The translations under genes and the position numbers were made by a program. From an uncultured Alphaproteobacteria bacterium (GTDB lineage: Bacteria > Pseudomonadota > Alphaproteobacteria > HIMB59 > GCA-002718135): DNA of 64,000 nucleotides. This document shows, piece by piece, positions 1 through 7,864 of the stretch; positions within the stretch are counted from its first letter, which is position 1, and each line of letters begins with the position of its first letter. The stretch lies in the NCBI GenBank assembly GCA_902607435.1, contig CACLJX010000003.1, forward strand, positions 62,001-126,000, read 5' to 3'. The notes under the pieces were generated by a model. The model had not been told where the DNA came from and did not search any database. It saw nothing but the letters and a program-made list of their open reading frames with translations.

Positions 1-769
1 AAACTAAGGCTGAAGCAGATAAGCTCCACCAAGGAGTAACTGATGAATTTAAAGCTACAATGGCCACTGGTAATAATTGAACTTTAGTAAATGTTAAAAT
101 AAAGGCGAAGAAAAAATCAATCCAACCAAAAATAATGCAAAATAACCCTGCAACAATTAAACCTGGAATTGAATTGGGTAATACAACTTTAAAAAAAGCT
201 TCAAAAGGATTGCACCCATCAATTAAAGCTGTCTCATCAATTTCTTTTGGAACTCTATTAAAAAAATCTACCATAATCCAAACAGCAATAGGCATTAACA
301 AAACCATATAAACAAGAATCAAACCTAACAAACTGTCCAGCAATCCCAAAAAACCTAACATTAAAAAGAAAGGTATTGATAAAACAATAGGTGGCATAAT
401 TCGTTGAGAAATAAAAAAGAAAGTGATATCGTTATTTTTTATAAATCCTGCTTTAAAGGTAAATCTTGATAAAGCATAAGCTGCTAGCGTACCAAAAATG
501 ATACTAAGCAAACTTGCGGAACATGTTACAAATACACTATTAAAATAAGGCTCTATAATATTAACACCCCCTTTTCCTTGTGAACGAATTAGTACGCTCC
601 ATCCTTCAAGGGAAGGCTCAAATTGTAACCAAGGAATGTATTTAGCTCCACCTGTAACAGAATTAAAATCTTTAAAAGAAGTTGAAAGAGCCCATAAAAA
701 TGGAGCTATGACAAACATAGACCATATGGTTATAAAAAAATATTTTATAAATATATAAAAGGTTCTCAT
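1..769 (-). CDS. Sugar ABC transporter permease, MalG type (3' end cut by window edge)
   Basis: Not in the ORF track; I translated it from an ATG at 769. It is open to base 1, so the C-terminus is missing. It starts MRTFYIFIKYFFITIWSMF and has several hydrophobic helices. The cytoplasmic EAA loop typical of binding-protein-dependent permeases is visible (ETALIDGCNPFEAFFKVVLP), the segment that docks on the ATPase. This is the second permease subunit of a carbohydrate importer in the inner membrane. It begins 5 nt after the MalF-like gene, so the two are co-transcribed. The sugar cannot be told from the sequence. Confidence 0.9.
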   Translation of the reverse strand, partial: MRTFYIFIKYFFITIWSMFVIAPFLWALSTSFKDFNSVTGGAKYIPWLQFEPSLEGWSVLIRSQGKGGVNIIEPYFNSVFVTCSASLLSIIFGTLAAYALSRFTFKAGFIKNNDITFFFISQRIMPPIVLSIPFFLMLGFLGLLDSLLGLILVYMVLLMPIAVWIMVDFFNRVPKEIDETALIDGCNPFEAFFKVVLPNSIPGLIVAGLFCIIFGWIDFFFAFILTFTKVQLLPVAIVALNSSVTPWWSLSASALV

Positions 770-774
770 ATTAA

Positions 775-1638
775 TTATTTTTTAATTAGTAATTTTACAA
801 GAAGTTTTGAAATGATAGTCAAACTTATGATCATAATAATCAAATATGTAAATGATAATGCCGCTGAGTAACCAAATTGAAACTCTCTTAGTCCTTTAAC
901 AAAAATATAATAACTTGAGGTTTCTGTGGAAGTGCCTGGTCCTCCTGAAGTTAATACATAAACAGTATCCATTATTTTTGATGCTTCAATTAGTCGAATA
1001 ATAATTGCTCCAATTGATATGGGTGCCATAAGAGGAAATGTAACGTAAATAAATTTTCTTATCGGGCCAGCACCATCAACTGAAGCTGCTAAAAAAGGTT
1101 CCTTAGGTAATGACAGAAGGCCAGCTAATAAAAGTAAAAACATAAAAGGTGTCCATTGCCAGACTTCAACTATAATAATTGTAACTTTTGCCAAGTGTTC
1201 ATTTGTTAACCAGGGAGGAGCAATTCCAAATATACTCAGAATATCATTAACAGGACCCAATGACTCATGAAAAAAAGTTCTCCAAATAACTGTCATGATA
1301 ACTGGAGTAGTCATCATGGGGATTAAAAATAAAACTCTAAAAAATCTTTTAAAAATTATATCTCTCCAAACCATTAAAGCTAATGAAAAACCAATGATGT
1401 ATTGAAGGGATACTGTAGTAACTGACAGGAAACTTAATCTAAAAAAAGACTCCCAAAATCTACTATCATCAGTAAACAATCTTACATAATTTTCTATACC
1501 TATAAAATCTAATCCAGGATAAAAAGTATCCCAACTTGAGAGACTTAAACGAATCATAAAACCTATAGGAAAAATTAAAATTCCAATCAGGACAAACAAA
1601 CCTGGAAATAGAAATGCAAATTTATGTTTAAAATTCAT
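775..1638 (-). CDS. Sugar ABC transporter permease, MalF type
   Basis: A 287-residue inner-membrane permease with about six hydrophobic helices. The EAA loop is clear near residues 185-205 (AASVDGAGPIRKFIYVTFPL). It pairs with the MalG-type permease just downstream to form the channel of a carbohydrate importer. The order binding protein, MalF, MalG on one strand is the normal CUT1-family layout. The 57-nt gap from the binding-protein gene holds a strong hairpin, which may set the permeases to a lower level than the binding protein. The substrate is unknown. Confidence 0.92.
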   Translation of the reverse strand: MNFKHKFAFLFPGLFVLIGILIFPIGFMIRLSLSSWDTFYPGLDFIGIENYVRLFTDDSRFWESFFRLSFLSVTTVSLQYIIGFSLALMVWRDIIFKRFFRVLFLIPMMTTPVIMTVIWRTFFHESLGPVNDILSIFGIAPPWLTNEHLAKVTIIIVEVWQWTPFMFLLLLAGLLSLPKEPFLAASVDGAGPIRKFIYVTFPLMAPISIGAIIIRLIEASKIMDTVYVLTSGGPGTSTETSSYYIFVKGLREFQFGYSAALSFTYLIIMIISLTIISKLLVKLLIKK

Positions 1639-1656
1639 AGTTTGGGATAAATGTGT

Positions 1657-1681
1657 GTGATCGCCTAAAATAGGCGATCAC
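1657..1681 (-). promoter_or_regulatory. Intercistronic hairpin between binding-protein and permease genes
   Basis: A perfect 10-bp inverted repeat (GTGATCGCCT / AGGCGATCAC) with a 5-nt loop, much richer in G+C than its surroundings. No U-run follows on the minus strand, so it does not look like a simple terminator. Hairpins in this position of ABC-importer operons usually protect the upstream binding-protein mRNA or partly stop transcription, giving excess binding protein. That role is inferred from position. Confidence 0.7.
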
Positions 1682-1695
1682 TAGTTTATATAAAT

Positions 1696-3234
1696 CTAAT
1701 TTATATTGTCTTCAAGTTTAACCCCAACTGCGTATGCTTCTCTAACAACATCTTTGCCTACTCTATCGAGGATTTTATTCCACTCTGCGGCAACTTCATC
1801 TAATGCCTCTTGTGGACTAAGTTGTCCAGCTAATGCTTTAGATGTGCCAACTGCAACAGCACTTGTGAATTGAAAAACACCAGGTACTCTTAGTGGGAAT
1901 ACACGATTAGTATTAAATTCTTCCATACCAACAATTGTAGCTGCATAACTTTTCGCTATCAAAGGGTCCCAGCCTTGATGATCAATATATATTTGAGGAT
2001 CAAAGTCAGATTTTTTGAAAGGATTTACTCCAAATCGACCAATGGCAATATCTGCTCGGTGATTTGCACCGTTTGCAAAGAAACATAAATAGTCAAATGC
2101 CATGTCTTGGTTTGTGCTTTTTCCTGCTACACCAACAGCCCAGCCCCAAACAATATAAGGAGCTTGGTTGTGTCCAATATCCCAGGAACCATCTTCTCTG
2201 TTCCATACTCTCTCAGCACCTGGAAGAGGGGCAGCACCTACTTTGTTTTTAATAGGACTTCCATCCTCCATTGCTGCAACAAAAGCATCATCCCATGAAA
2301 AGCTAAACAAGGTTTGTCCACCACCAAAGGAATTAATTTCATCTCCTAATCCAAAATTGATTCCTCCTGGAGGCACATATTTTGTAGCCTCAACCCAGTC
2401 TCCAAGAGCTTCTACAAATCCTGGATTATTAATTAGAGGTTCCATTGTTTCTAAATCAAAATAGAAACCACCTGGAGTTCTTGGATTTTTAGAGTATGAA
2501 GCAGATCTACTAAAGAAAGCAGCATACATTAAATCATCTTTTTTCATAACTTCTGCTGAGCCATATTCTAACTCACCATCATTATCCCAGTCCCAACCAT
2601 TGAAATATGCAGCAATTTCTCCATACTCTTTCCATGTTGTTGGAACTTTAAGAGTTCTTCCTGTATCAGCTTTATACTTTTTTTGGTACTCAGGATTATC
2701 GATAACATCTTTTCGATATTTCAAATAATGTCTGTCACCATCAACTGGGAATTGATACATTTGACCATCCCAAGATGCAACGCCCTGATGGGCCTTGGTA
2801 ACATCCTGCATTTGAGGCATGTTGACATATTTATCTGGAACTGGTGCAAGATATTGCATCCAATCACGAATAAAATTCGAGAAACCAAAAACTATATCAT
2901 ATGGTGCCTGACCTGCCTGAAAAGGAACCATCGCTTTTGAGTATAAATCTCCAGCAGGACTATGTACAACATCAACTGTTGCACCAGTTAACTTACTGAA
3001 CTGCTCAGCATGCAATGCTGTTGGTTCTCCCATGACTGGAACCGCATGCGTACTAATAGTTAGTGTTTTTCCGCTATAATCTTTTTTAGAAGTAGCTTCA
3101 TATGAACATGCTCCCGGTATATCACCAGTATTTTTTATATGTGGAAACTGATCGCTCCACTTATCGGCATATGCTCCTTGTGCAAATATCAACATCGCAA
3201 CAAGCAACCCGCCTGTGTAAGATTTAAGTGTCAT
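1696..3234 (-). CDS. Periplasmic sugar-binding protein of ABC importer
   Basis: A 512-residue extracellular solute-binding protein, family 1-like. It has a signal peptide with a likely cut after AQGAYA (about residue 23). The mature part carries the long two-lobe fold, rich in Trp, Asp and aromatic residues as expected for sugar binding (for example WDWDNDGELEYG, SFSWDDAF). It captures a carbohydrate in the periplasm and delivers it to the two permeases downstream. At over 500 residues it is longer than typical maltose-type proteins. A strong GGAGGAAGGGGG ribosome site precedes the ATG. It follows the dehydrogenase gene by 24 nt, so these genes are probably one operon. Confidence 0.9.
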   Translation of the reverse strand: MTLKSYTGGLLVAMLIFAQGAYADKWSDQFPHIKNTGDIPGACSYEATSKKDYSGKTLTISTHAVPVMGEPTALHAEQFSKLTGATVDVVHSPAGDLYSKAMVPFQAGQAPYDIVFGFSNFIRDWMQYLAPVPDKYVNMPQMQDVTKAHQGVASWDGQMYQFPVDGDRHYLKYRKDVIDNPEYQKKYKADTGRTLKVPTTWKEYGEIAAYFNGWDWDNDGELEYGSAEVMKKDDLMYAAFFSRSASYSKNPRTPGGFYFDLETMEPLINNPGFVEALGDWVEATKYVPPGGINFGLGDEINSFGGGQTLFSFSWDDAFVAAMEDGSPIKNKVGAAPLPGAERVWNREDGSWDIGHNQAPYIVWGWAVGVAGKSTNQDMAFDYLCFFANGANHRADIAIGRFGVNPFKKSDFDPQIYIDHQGWDPLIAKSYAATIVGMEEFNTNRVFPLRVPGVFQFTSAVAVGTSKALAGQLSPQEALDEVAAEWNKILDRVGKDVVREAYAVGVKLEDNIN

Positions 3235-3258
3235 TTTTCCCCCTTCCTCCTACAATTC

Positions 3259-4320
3259 TTATGGAACTAAAACTGCTCTGCCTTTGACCTGACCATTATT
3301 TAAATCATGCAGAGCTTTATTAGCCTGATCTAATTTGTATTCTTGCATTGATAGCTTAACGAGTCCTTTGTTCGCTAACTCCATTAACTCATACAATTCA
3401 GACCATGTTCCTACTAAAGTTCCTATAATATTTTTTTCAGCTATGATGACATCAACAGCTAAAATTTTTATTTCTTCACCGTATCCGACTATGTAATAAT
3501 AACCTCCGCCAGAAGTCATGTTTAGACCCATAGAAGTTGATCCTTTTTCACCAACAAAATCTATAACTGCTTCTGCACCTTTACCTTTTGTTAATTCTAA
3601 AATGCGCTCTACTTCATTTCCATCAATCAACACCCCATGATCACCACCAAGTGGCATTGCATGCTTTAATGCAGTATCGGATTTTTCAACAATGATAATA
3701 TTGGCGGCGCACATTGCACGCAAACACTGAATAGCAATATGACCAAGGCCACCTGCTCCTATAATCACACAGTTTTGACCTGGTAATAAATGTCGTGTAG
3801 CCTTTTTCACCACTCTATAAGCAGTTAAGCCAGCATCAGAAAAAGGTGCGACATCTTTAGGAGTTAGTGTTGTTGGCAGTTTTATTAAATTTCGAACACT
3901 AGTCTTTAATAATTCTGAATATCCGCCCTCTTTAATACTAAGCCCGGGAAAAGAGCCCGCTTCAGCGTGCATGTCATTGCCCCTTCTGCAATCGAGACAA
4001 GTCCCATCTGTTCCAGAAATTAGAGGATGAAGAATAACAGGATCTCCTTTTTTAAAATTAGTGACATCTTTTCCAACTTCTTCTATCCATCCTGCATTTT
4101 CATGACCCATTACACAAGGTAACAACTCTCCATCAGGATCTTGTATATGTTTCCAAACACCTTCAATAATGTGCAAGTCTGTTCGACAAACACCTGCTGC
4201 ACCTATTTTAACAATGATATCTGAAGATTTTTCTAATTCAGGATCAGGCATTTCCATTTCCTTAACCCAAACGTCCTCTCCCATAGCAGGATCGTATTTA
4301 CTTAATACTTGAGCTTTCAT
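3259..4320 (-). CDS. Zinc-type NAD(P)-dependent alcohol dehydrogenase
   Basis: A 353-residue medium-chain dehydrogenase. The catalytic zinc site is present (GVCRTDLH with Cys45, then GHENAG with His72), and so is the Rossmann motif GAGGLG near residue 193. The lobe that normally binds structural zinc by C-x2-C-x2-C-x7-C is incomplete: positions 105, 108, 111 and 119 read D, C, C, A. It would oxidise an alcohol or polyol, or reduce the matching aldehyde; its place ahead of a sugar importer suggests it handles the imported compound, which is inference. A GGGAGGA ribosome site lies just upstream. Confidence 0.88.
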   Translation of the reverse strand: MKAQVLSKYDPAMGEDVWVKEMEMPDPELEKSSDIIVKIGAAGVCRTDLHIIEGVWKHIQDPDGELLPCVMGHENAGWIEEVGKDVTNFKKGDPVILHPLISGTDGTCLDCRRGNDMHAEAGSFPGLSIKEGGYSELLKTSVRNLIKLPTTLTPKDVAPFSDAGLTAYRVVKKATRHLLPGQNCVIIGAGGLGHIAIQCLRAMCAANIIIVEKSDTALKHAMPLGGDHGVLIDGNEVERILELTKGKGAEAVIDFVGEKGSTSMGLNMTSGGGYYYIVGYGEEIKILAVDVIIAEKNIIGTLVGTWSELYELMELANKGLVKLSMQEYKLDQANKALHDLNNGQVKGRAVLVP

Positions 4321-4372
4321 CGATATTCCTCCCTGAATATGTTTTGCACAATTAATCTACAAAACATAAGGC

Positions 4373-4390
4373 TGATTGCCATTTCAATCA
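4373..4390. promoter_or_regulatory. Inverted repeat, possible operator upstream of the dehydrogenase/importer operon
   Basis: TGATTG-N6-CAATCA is an exact 18-bp dyad about 53-70 nt upstream of the dehydrogenase start, in the 184-nt gap after selO. The size and symmetry suit a dimeric repressor site. No regulator gene lies nearby, and short dyads arise by chance in AT-rich DNA, so this is only a candidate. Confidence 0.3.
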
Positions 4391-4504
4391 ATGAAAATAT
4401 ATTACTAAAATAAGTAAATTACAGGGAAAAATTTTGTTAGTTTTTCTTTCTTTAAAGAGAAATTATTTATTAGATAAGTATTCTTTATTAAAGTAGCCTG
4501 TATA

Positions 4505-5986
4505 TTACGTTCCACAAAATGTTTGATATACTTGTTCACTGGGTGTTGGAGGGTATTGATAAGCAATAATTTCTGATCGTTCTTCATAAGGTTTTTGTAA
4601 AACTTCTAATAGATTATACATTGGCATCAAATCACCCTTATTACTAGCTGCATGTAAAACTTCTTCTACTTTGTGATTGCGAGGAATAATTAGAGGATTT
4701 GTATTACGCATTAAATTTAAAGATGATTCTAAAGGTTTTTTGTTTTTAGTTATACGTGTTTGCCATTGTTTGTACCAGTTAAGAAACGTAGTTCCTTCAA
4801 ATAATTTATCTTTTAAAAGATCTTTTTTAATTAAGGAACAAAAAGTATTTGTATAATCAGTCTTGTTTTTCTGCATCCATGATAACAGAGTAGTGATTAA
4901 AGTTTCATCTTCATTTTCTTCTCTAAATAAACCTATTTTTTTTCGCATCATTTCAAGCCAACGTTTTTTATATATTTCACTAAAACTATTAATAATCTCT
5001 TCTGCAAGTTTAATTGCTATATTTTTTTTATCATGAATTAACGGTAACAACGTTTCTGCAAAACGAAATAAATTCCACTGTGCAATAATAGACTGATTAA
5101 TATAGGCGTAACGACCTTGATAATCTATCGAGCTAAATACTGTTTCAGGATTATACGTATCCATAAAAGCACAGGGACCATAATCAATTGTTTCTCCAGA
5201 AATTGTCATATTATCTGTATTCATTACTCCATGAATAAAACCAACCCTCATCCAGTTTACAATTAGCTCAGCCTGTTTTTCCATAACAACTTTTAAAAGA
5301 GCAAGTGCTGGATTTTTTGTATCTTGCAGATTTGGATAATGGCGATTGATTGAATAATTAACTAACTCCCTAAGAATTTTTACATCTCCGCTCATAGCTA
5401 CATATTGAAATGTACCCACACGAATATGGCTTGCTGCTACACGAGTTAGTACTGCGCCTGGTAAAGATTTTTCACGCATCACATATTCTCCAGTTTTAAC
5501 AACAGCTAGGCTGCGTGTTGTTGAAATGCCCAGCTTATGCATGGCCTCGCTAATAATATACTCACGTAACATTGGACCCAGTGCCGCCCTACCATCACCT
5601 TCTCTAGAATATGGTGTGCGTCCAGAACCTTTAAATTGAATATCAACACGCTTGTTATCTGGAGTGAGATGTTCTCCAATTACAATTGCTCTTCCATCAC
5701 CAAGCATGGTGAAATGCCCAAACTGATGCCCAGCGTAAGCTTGTGCAATAGATTCTGATCCTTGGGGTAATAAGTTTCCTGCGAACATTAAAGCAACATG
5801 TTCATCATTAAGAGCAGAAAAATCAAGTCCCAATTCTTTAGATAATTCATGATTCAAGATGACTAATTTTGGTATTTGCACTGGAACAGGTTCAAGTCGT
5901 GTCATCATCATCTTTGGCAAGCGAGCATAACTGTTATCAAAACGCCAACCTATTTTAGAAATTTCTGGGACAATTTCACTTATCAT
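4505..5986 (-). CDS. selO: SelO family protein adenylyltransferase (YdiU/UPF0061)
   Basis: A 493-residue pseudokinase-fold protein. Family signatures include FDNSYARLP, AYAGHQFGHF, GDGRAI, FKGSGRTPYSR.GDGRAALGPMLRE and HGVMNTDNM. SelO transfers AMP to Ser, Thr or Tyr of target proteins and is linked to redox stress. The C-terminus ends YQTFCGT, carrying the near-terminal Cys of the family (selenocysteine in some homologues; here an ordinary Cys codon). The start at 5986 has no good ribosome site of its own. A small leader ORF with a strong site overlaps it, so translation may be coupled. The repeats at 6025-6076 lie in its presumed promoter. Confidence 0.95.
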   Translation of the reverse strand: MISEIVPEISKIGWRFDNSYARLPKMMMTRLEPVPVQIPKLVILNHELSKELGLDFSALNDEHVALMFAGNLLPQGSESIAQAYAGHQFGHFTMLGDGRAIVIGEHLTPDNKRVDIQFKGSGRTPYSREGDGRAALGPMLREYIISEAMHKLGISTTRSLAVVKTGEYVMREKSLPGAVLTRVAASHIRVGTFQYVAMSGDVKILRELVNYSINRHYPNLQDTKNPALALLKVVMEKQAELIVNWMRVGFIHGVMNTDNMTISGETIDYGPCAFMDTYNPETVFSSIDYQGRYAYINQSIIAQWNLFRFAETLLPLIHDKKNIAIKLAEEIINSFSEIYKKRWLEMMRKKIGLFREENEDETLITTLLSWMQKNKTDYTNTFCSLIKKDLLKDKLFEGTTFLNWYKQWQTRITKNKKPLESSLNLMRNTNPLIIPRNHKVEEVLHAASNKGDLMPMYNLLEVLQKPYEERSEIIAYQYPPTPSEQVYQTFCGT

Positions 5987-6008
5987 AATAAATAGCCCAT
6001 TTGTTCAT
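5976..6008 (-). CDS. Possible 10-codon leader peptide overlapping the selO start
   Basis: Reads MNKWAIYYDK then TGA, in a frame different from selO. It begins 22 nt before the selO ATG and ends 8 nt inside selO. The only strong ribosome site here (GGAGAAGGA, 5 nt spacer) belongs to this leader ATG, not to selO. The layout fits translational coupling, where ribosomes finishing the leader restart at selO. It could also be chance, or an indel that separated selO from its original start. Confidence 0.4.
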   Translation of the reverse strand: MNKWAIYYDK

Positions 6009-6024
6009 AGTTTTCCTTCTCCAT

Positions 6025-6076
6025 TTTGAACACAAATTTGAACACAAAATTATTTCTAAATTCATTTTAACACAAA
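6025..6076. repeat. Tandem 12-mer TTTGAACACAAA plus a third near copy
   Basis: Two exact head-to-tail copies (6025-6036, 6037-6048) and a third with one mismatch (6065-6076, TTTTAACACAAA). They lie 40-90 nt upstream of selO, downstream of a TTGACC box on the minus strand (6089-6094), where an operator would act. The GAAC half-sites are separated by 8 nt, not the 7 of an alphaproteobacterial LexA box. The rest of the 5987-6209 gap shows no gene. Confidence 0.55.
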
Positions 6077-6209
6077 AATACTATTCTGGGTCAATAAAAA
6101 GTTACTTCCAATAATTTAAGAACAAAAATAATTATTATAGAATTTTGTTAATTCAAAAAGATTTTTCTGCACATAATCTTTAAATTTCTATTTTTACAAA
6201 AAGTTCATG

Positions 6210-7634
6210 TTATGAAAAATTTTTCATTTTATTTATTTTAACTGCTACTTGTTTTGAAAAAAACGAAACAGCAAGTACATCATAACTAAAATTAAAATTA
6301 TTACAAAATTCATTTAATGCTTTAAATTCATCCTCTTCCCATTTTGTATTAATTAAAAATTCATCAAAAACTAAAATTGTTTTTTTATCCATAATATCTT
6401 TTGTATTATTTAGGGCACATAAAGTTGATGAATATAGATCTGCATCAAAATTTATTAGTGATGCTATTGGTCTTTTCTTTGAAAAAAAATCCGGTAGTTT
6501 GTCTTCAAATTTTCCAACTATAAAATCTCCACCTTTAATTCGAGGTACAGATCCAAAACTTGAGTAAGTTCCCGCAGCTATTTCACGCCAACTATCAGGT
6601 AATCCAGTAAAAGTATCAAACCCGAAACCTTTTTTATATATATTTATTAAGTATTGAAATGAAACTCCATTCCAAACACCAAATTCATAAAAAGGTCTAG
6701 ATTGATCTGTCAATTTGATTATTTCATCAAAAAAATCCCAACGATTAAAAAATAACTTTGGAAGTTGAGGTAGTGAAAAAACCCATTTAATGGATCTAAC
6801 ATAAGGATGCTTTAATTCATTAGAGTCTAAAGAATCTAACAAAACTTCAAAATCTTTAAAGTTTCCTTTGTACCCTTCAATAGCACTTATGATTGCTTTT
6901 GCTCTAATATAATTTTTATCAATATTTATTATTTTTTTTAATATTATTAAAGCTTCATCGATGTTTGATGCAAATTGATGTAAATTCCAAATTGCAGTTA
7001 TAGAATTGGGATTCAGCATAATTGCTTTTTCAAAACAATTTCTCCCTTTTAATCTGTCACCTGAATCAACAAACACAACACCCAAACTATTATATGCTGT
7101 CCCATAGTTAGGATTAAGTTCAATTGCTTTTTCAAGATATTTTATTGCATTCTCACAATCACCTAAGGCATTAAATGAATTGCCAAGATTATTGTGTCCT
7201 TCTACATGATTAGGATTAATTTCAATTACTTTTTTATAGCAACTCATTGCTTTTTGAGGTTCATTTAATTTTTTAAAAACATTACCCAAATTATTATGTG
7301 CATCTGCATAGTTAGGATCAAGTTCAATGGCTTTTTCCAAACAGTGTTTTGCTTTTTGACAATCATTTAATTCACTCAAAGAAATTCCAAGATTATTATG
7401 TGCCACTACATGACTAGGATTAATTTCAATTACTTGTTTAAGCAACTGCTTAGCTTTATTAAAATTTTTAATCTGACAATATAATGATCCTAAAAGAAAA
7501 ATTGAATTAAGATGATGAGGATTGATTTTTAATATTTTCTTATATTTTTTTTCTGCAACCTGAGGATTATTTGCTTTATGATGCTGTAGGGCAGAATTAA
7601 ATAATTTTTTTAAATAAAAATTTTCTTTAGACAT
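6210..7634 (-). CDS. TPR-repeat protein fused to a TylF-like methyltransferase domain
   Basis: 474 residues. Roughly residues 5-215 are about six tetratricopeptide repeats (repeated NPxxxxAHNNLG units, 34 residues each), a protein-binding scaffold. The C-terminal 200 residues resemble class I SAM-dependent methyltransferases of the TylF/macrocin type (PFYEFGVWNGVSFQYL, GFDTFTGLPDSW, and an acidic NFDADLYSST strand). No signal peptide is seen. It likely modifies a sugar or glycoprotein next to the glycan locus; the substrate is unknown. It is transcribed away from the glycosyltransferase cluster, across a 230-nt gap with no other gene. The near-identical 102-bp units could recombine. Confidence 0.8.
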   Translation of the reverse strand: MSKENFYLKKLFNSALQHHKANNPQVAEKKYKKILKINPHHLNSIFLLGSLYCQIKNFNKAKQLLKQVIEINPSHVVAHNNLGISLSELNDCQKAKHCLEKAIELDPNYADAHNNLGNVFKKLNEPQKAMSCYKKVIEINPNHVEGHNNLGNSFNALGDCENAIKYLEKAIELNPNYGTAYNSLGVVFVDSGDRLKGRNCFEKAIMLNPNSITAIWNLHQFASNIDEALIILKKIINIDKNYIRAKAIISAIEGYKGNFKDFEVLLDSLDSNELKHPYVRSIKWVFSLPQLPKLFFNRWDFFDEIIKLTDQSRPFYEFGVWNGVSFQYLINIYKKGFGFDTFTGLPDSWREIAAGTYSSFGSVPRIKGGDFIVGKFEDKLPDFFSKKRPIASLINFDADLYSSTLCALNNTKDIMDKKTILVFDEFLINTKWEEDEFKALNEFCNNFNFSYDVLAVSFFSKQVAVKINKMKNFS

Positions 7635-7864
7635 TTGTTAATTACTTTTACCACTAACAATAAGAAATGTTGAGAATAAAGTCTTCTCTAGAAGAACTTC
7701 TTAATTTTCTTGCAAAATTCTATGGCAAAATAATTTCTAAATAAATAATCTTTTTGTTTTCAAATTATTAAATTTTCCTTACTATTTCAATAATCTAAAT
7801 TTTAAAATGCTAAATCAAATATTCAAATATTGTATTTTTAGATACATACATTATGTAAAAGAAA

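Noticed and set aside
2064-2940. Plus-strand ORFs opposite the sugar-binding protein
   Set aside because: Antisense shadows of a well-supported gene with signal peptide and ribosome site.
4405-4587. 60-residue ORF at the end of selO
   Set aside because: Half of it lies within selO in another frame; low-complexity composition and no ribosome site.
6028-6043. GAAC...GAAC upstream of selO as a LexA box
   Set aside because: The half-sites are 8 nt apart, not 7, because the unit is a 12-nt tandem repeat.
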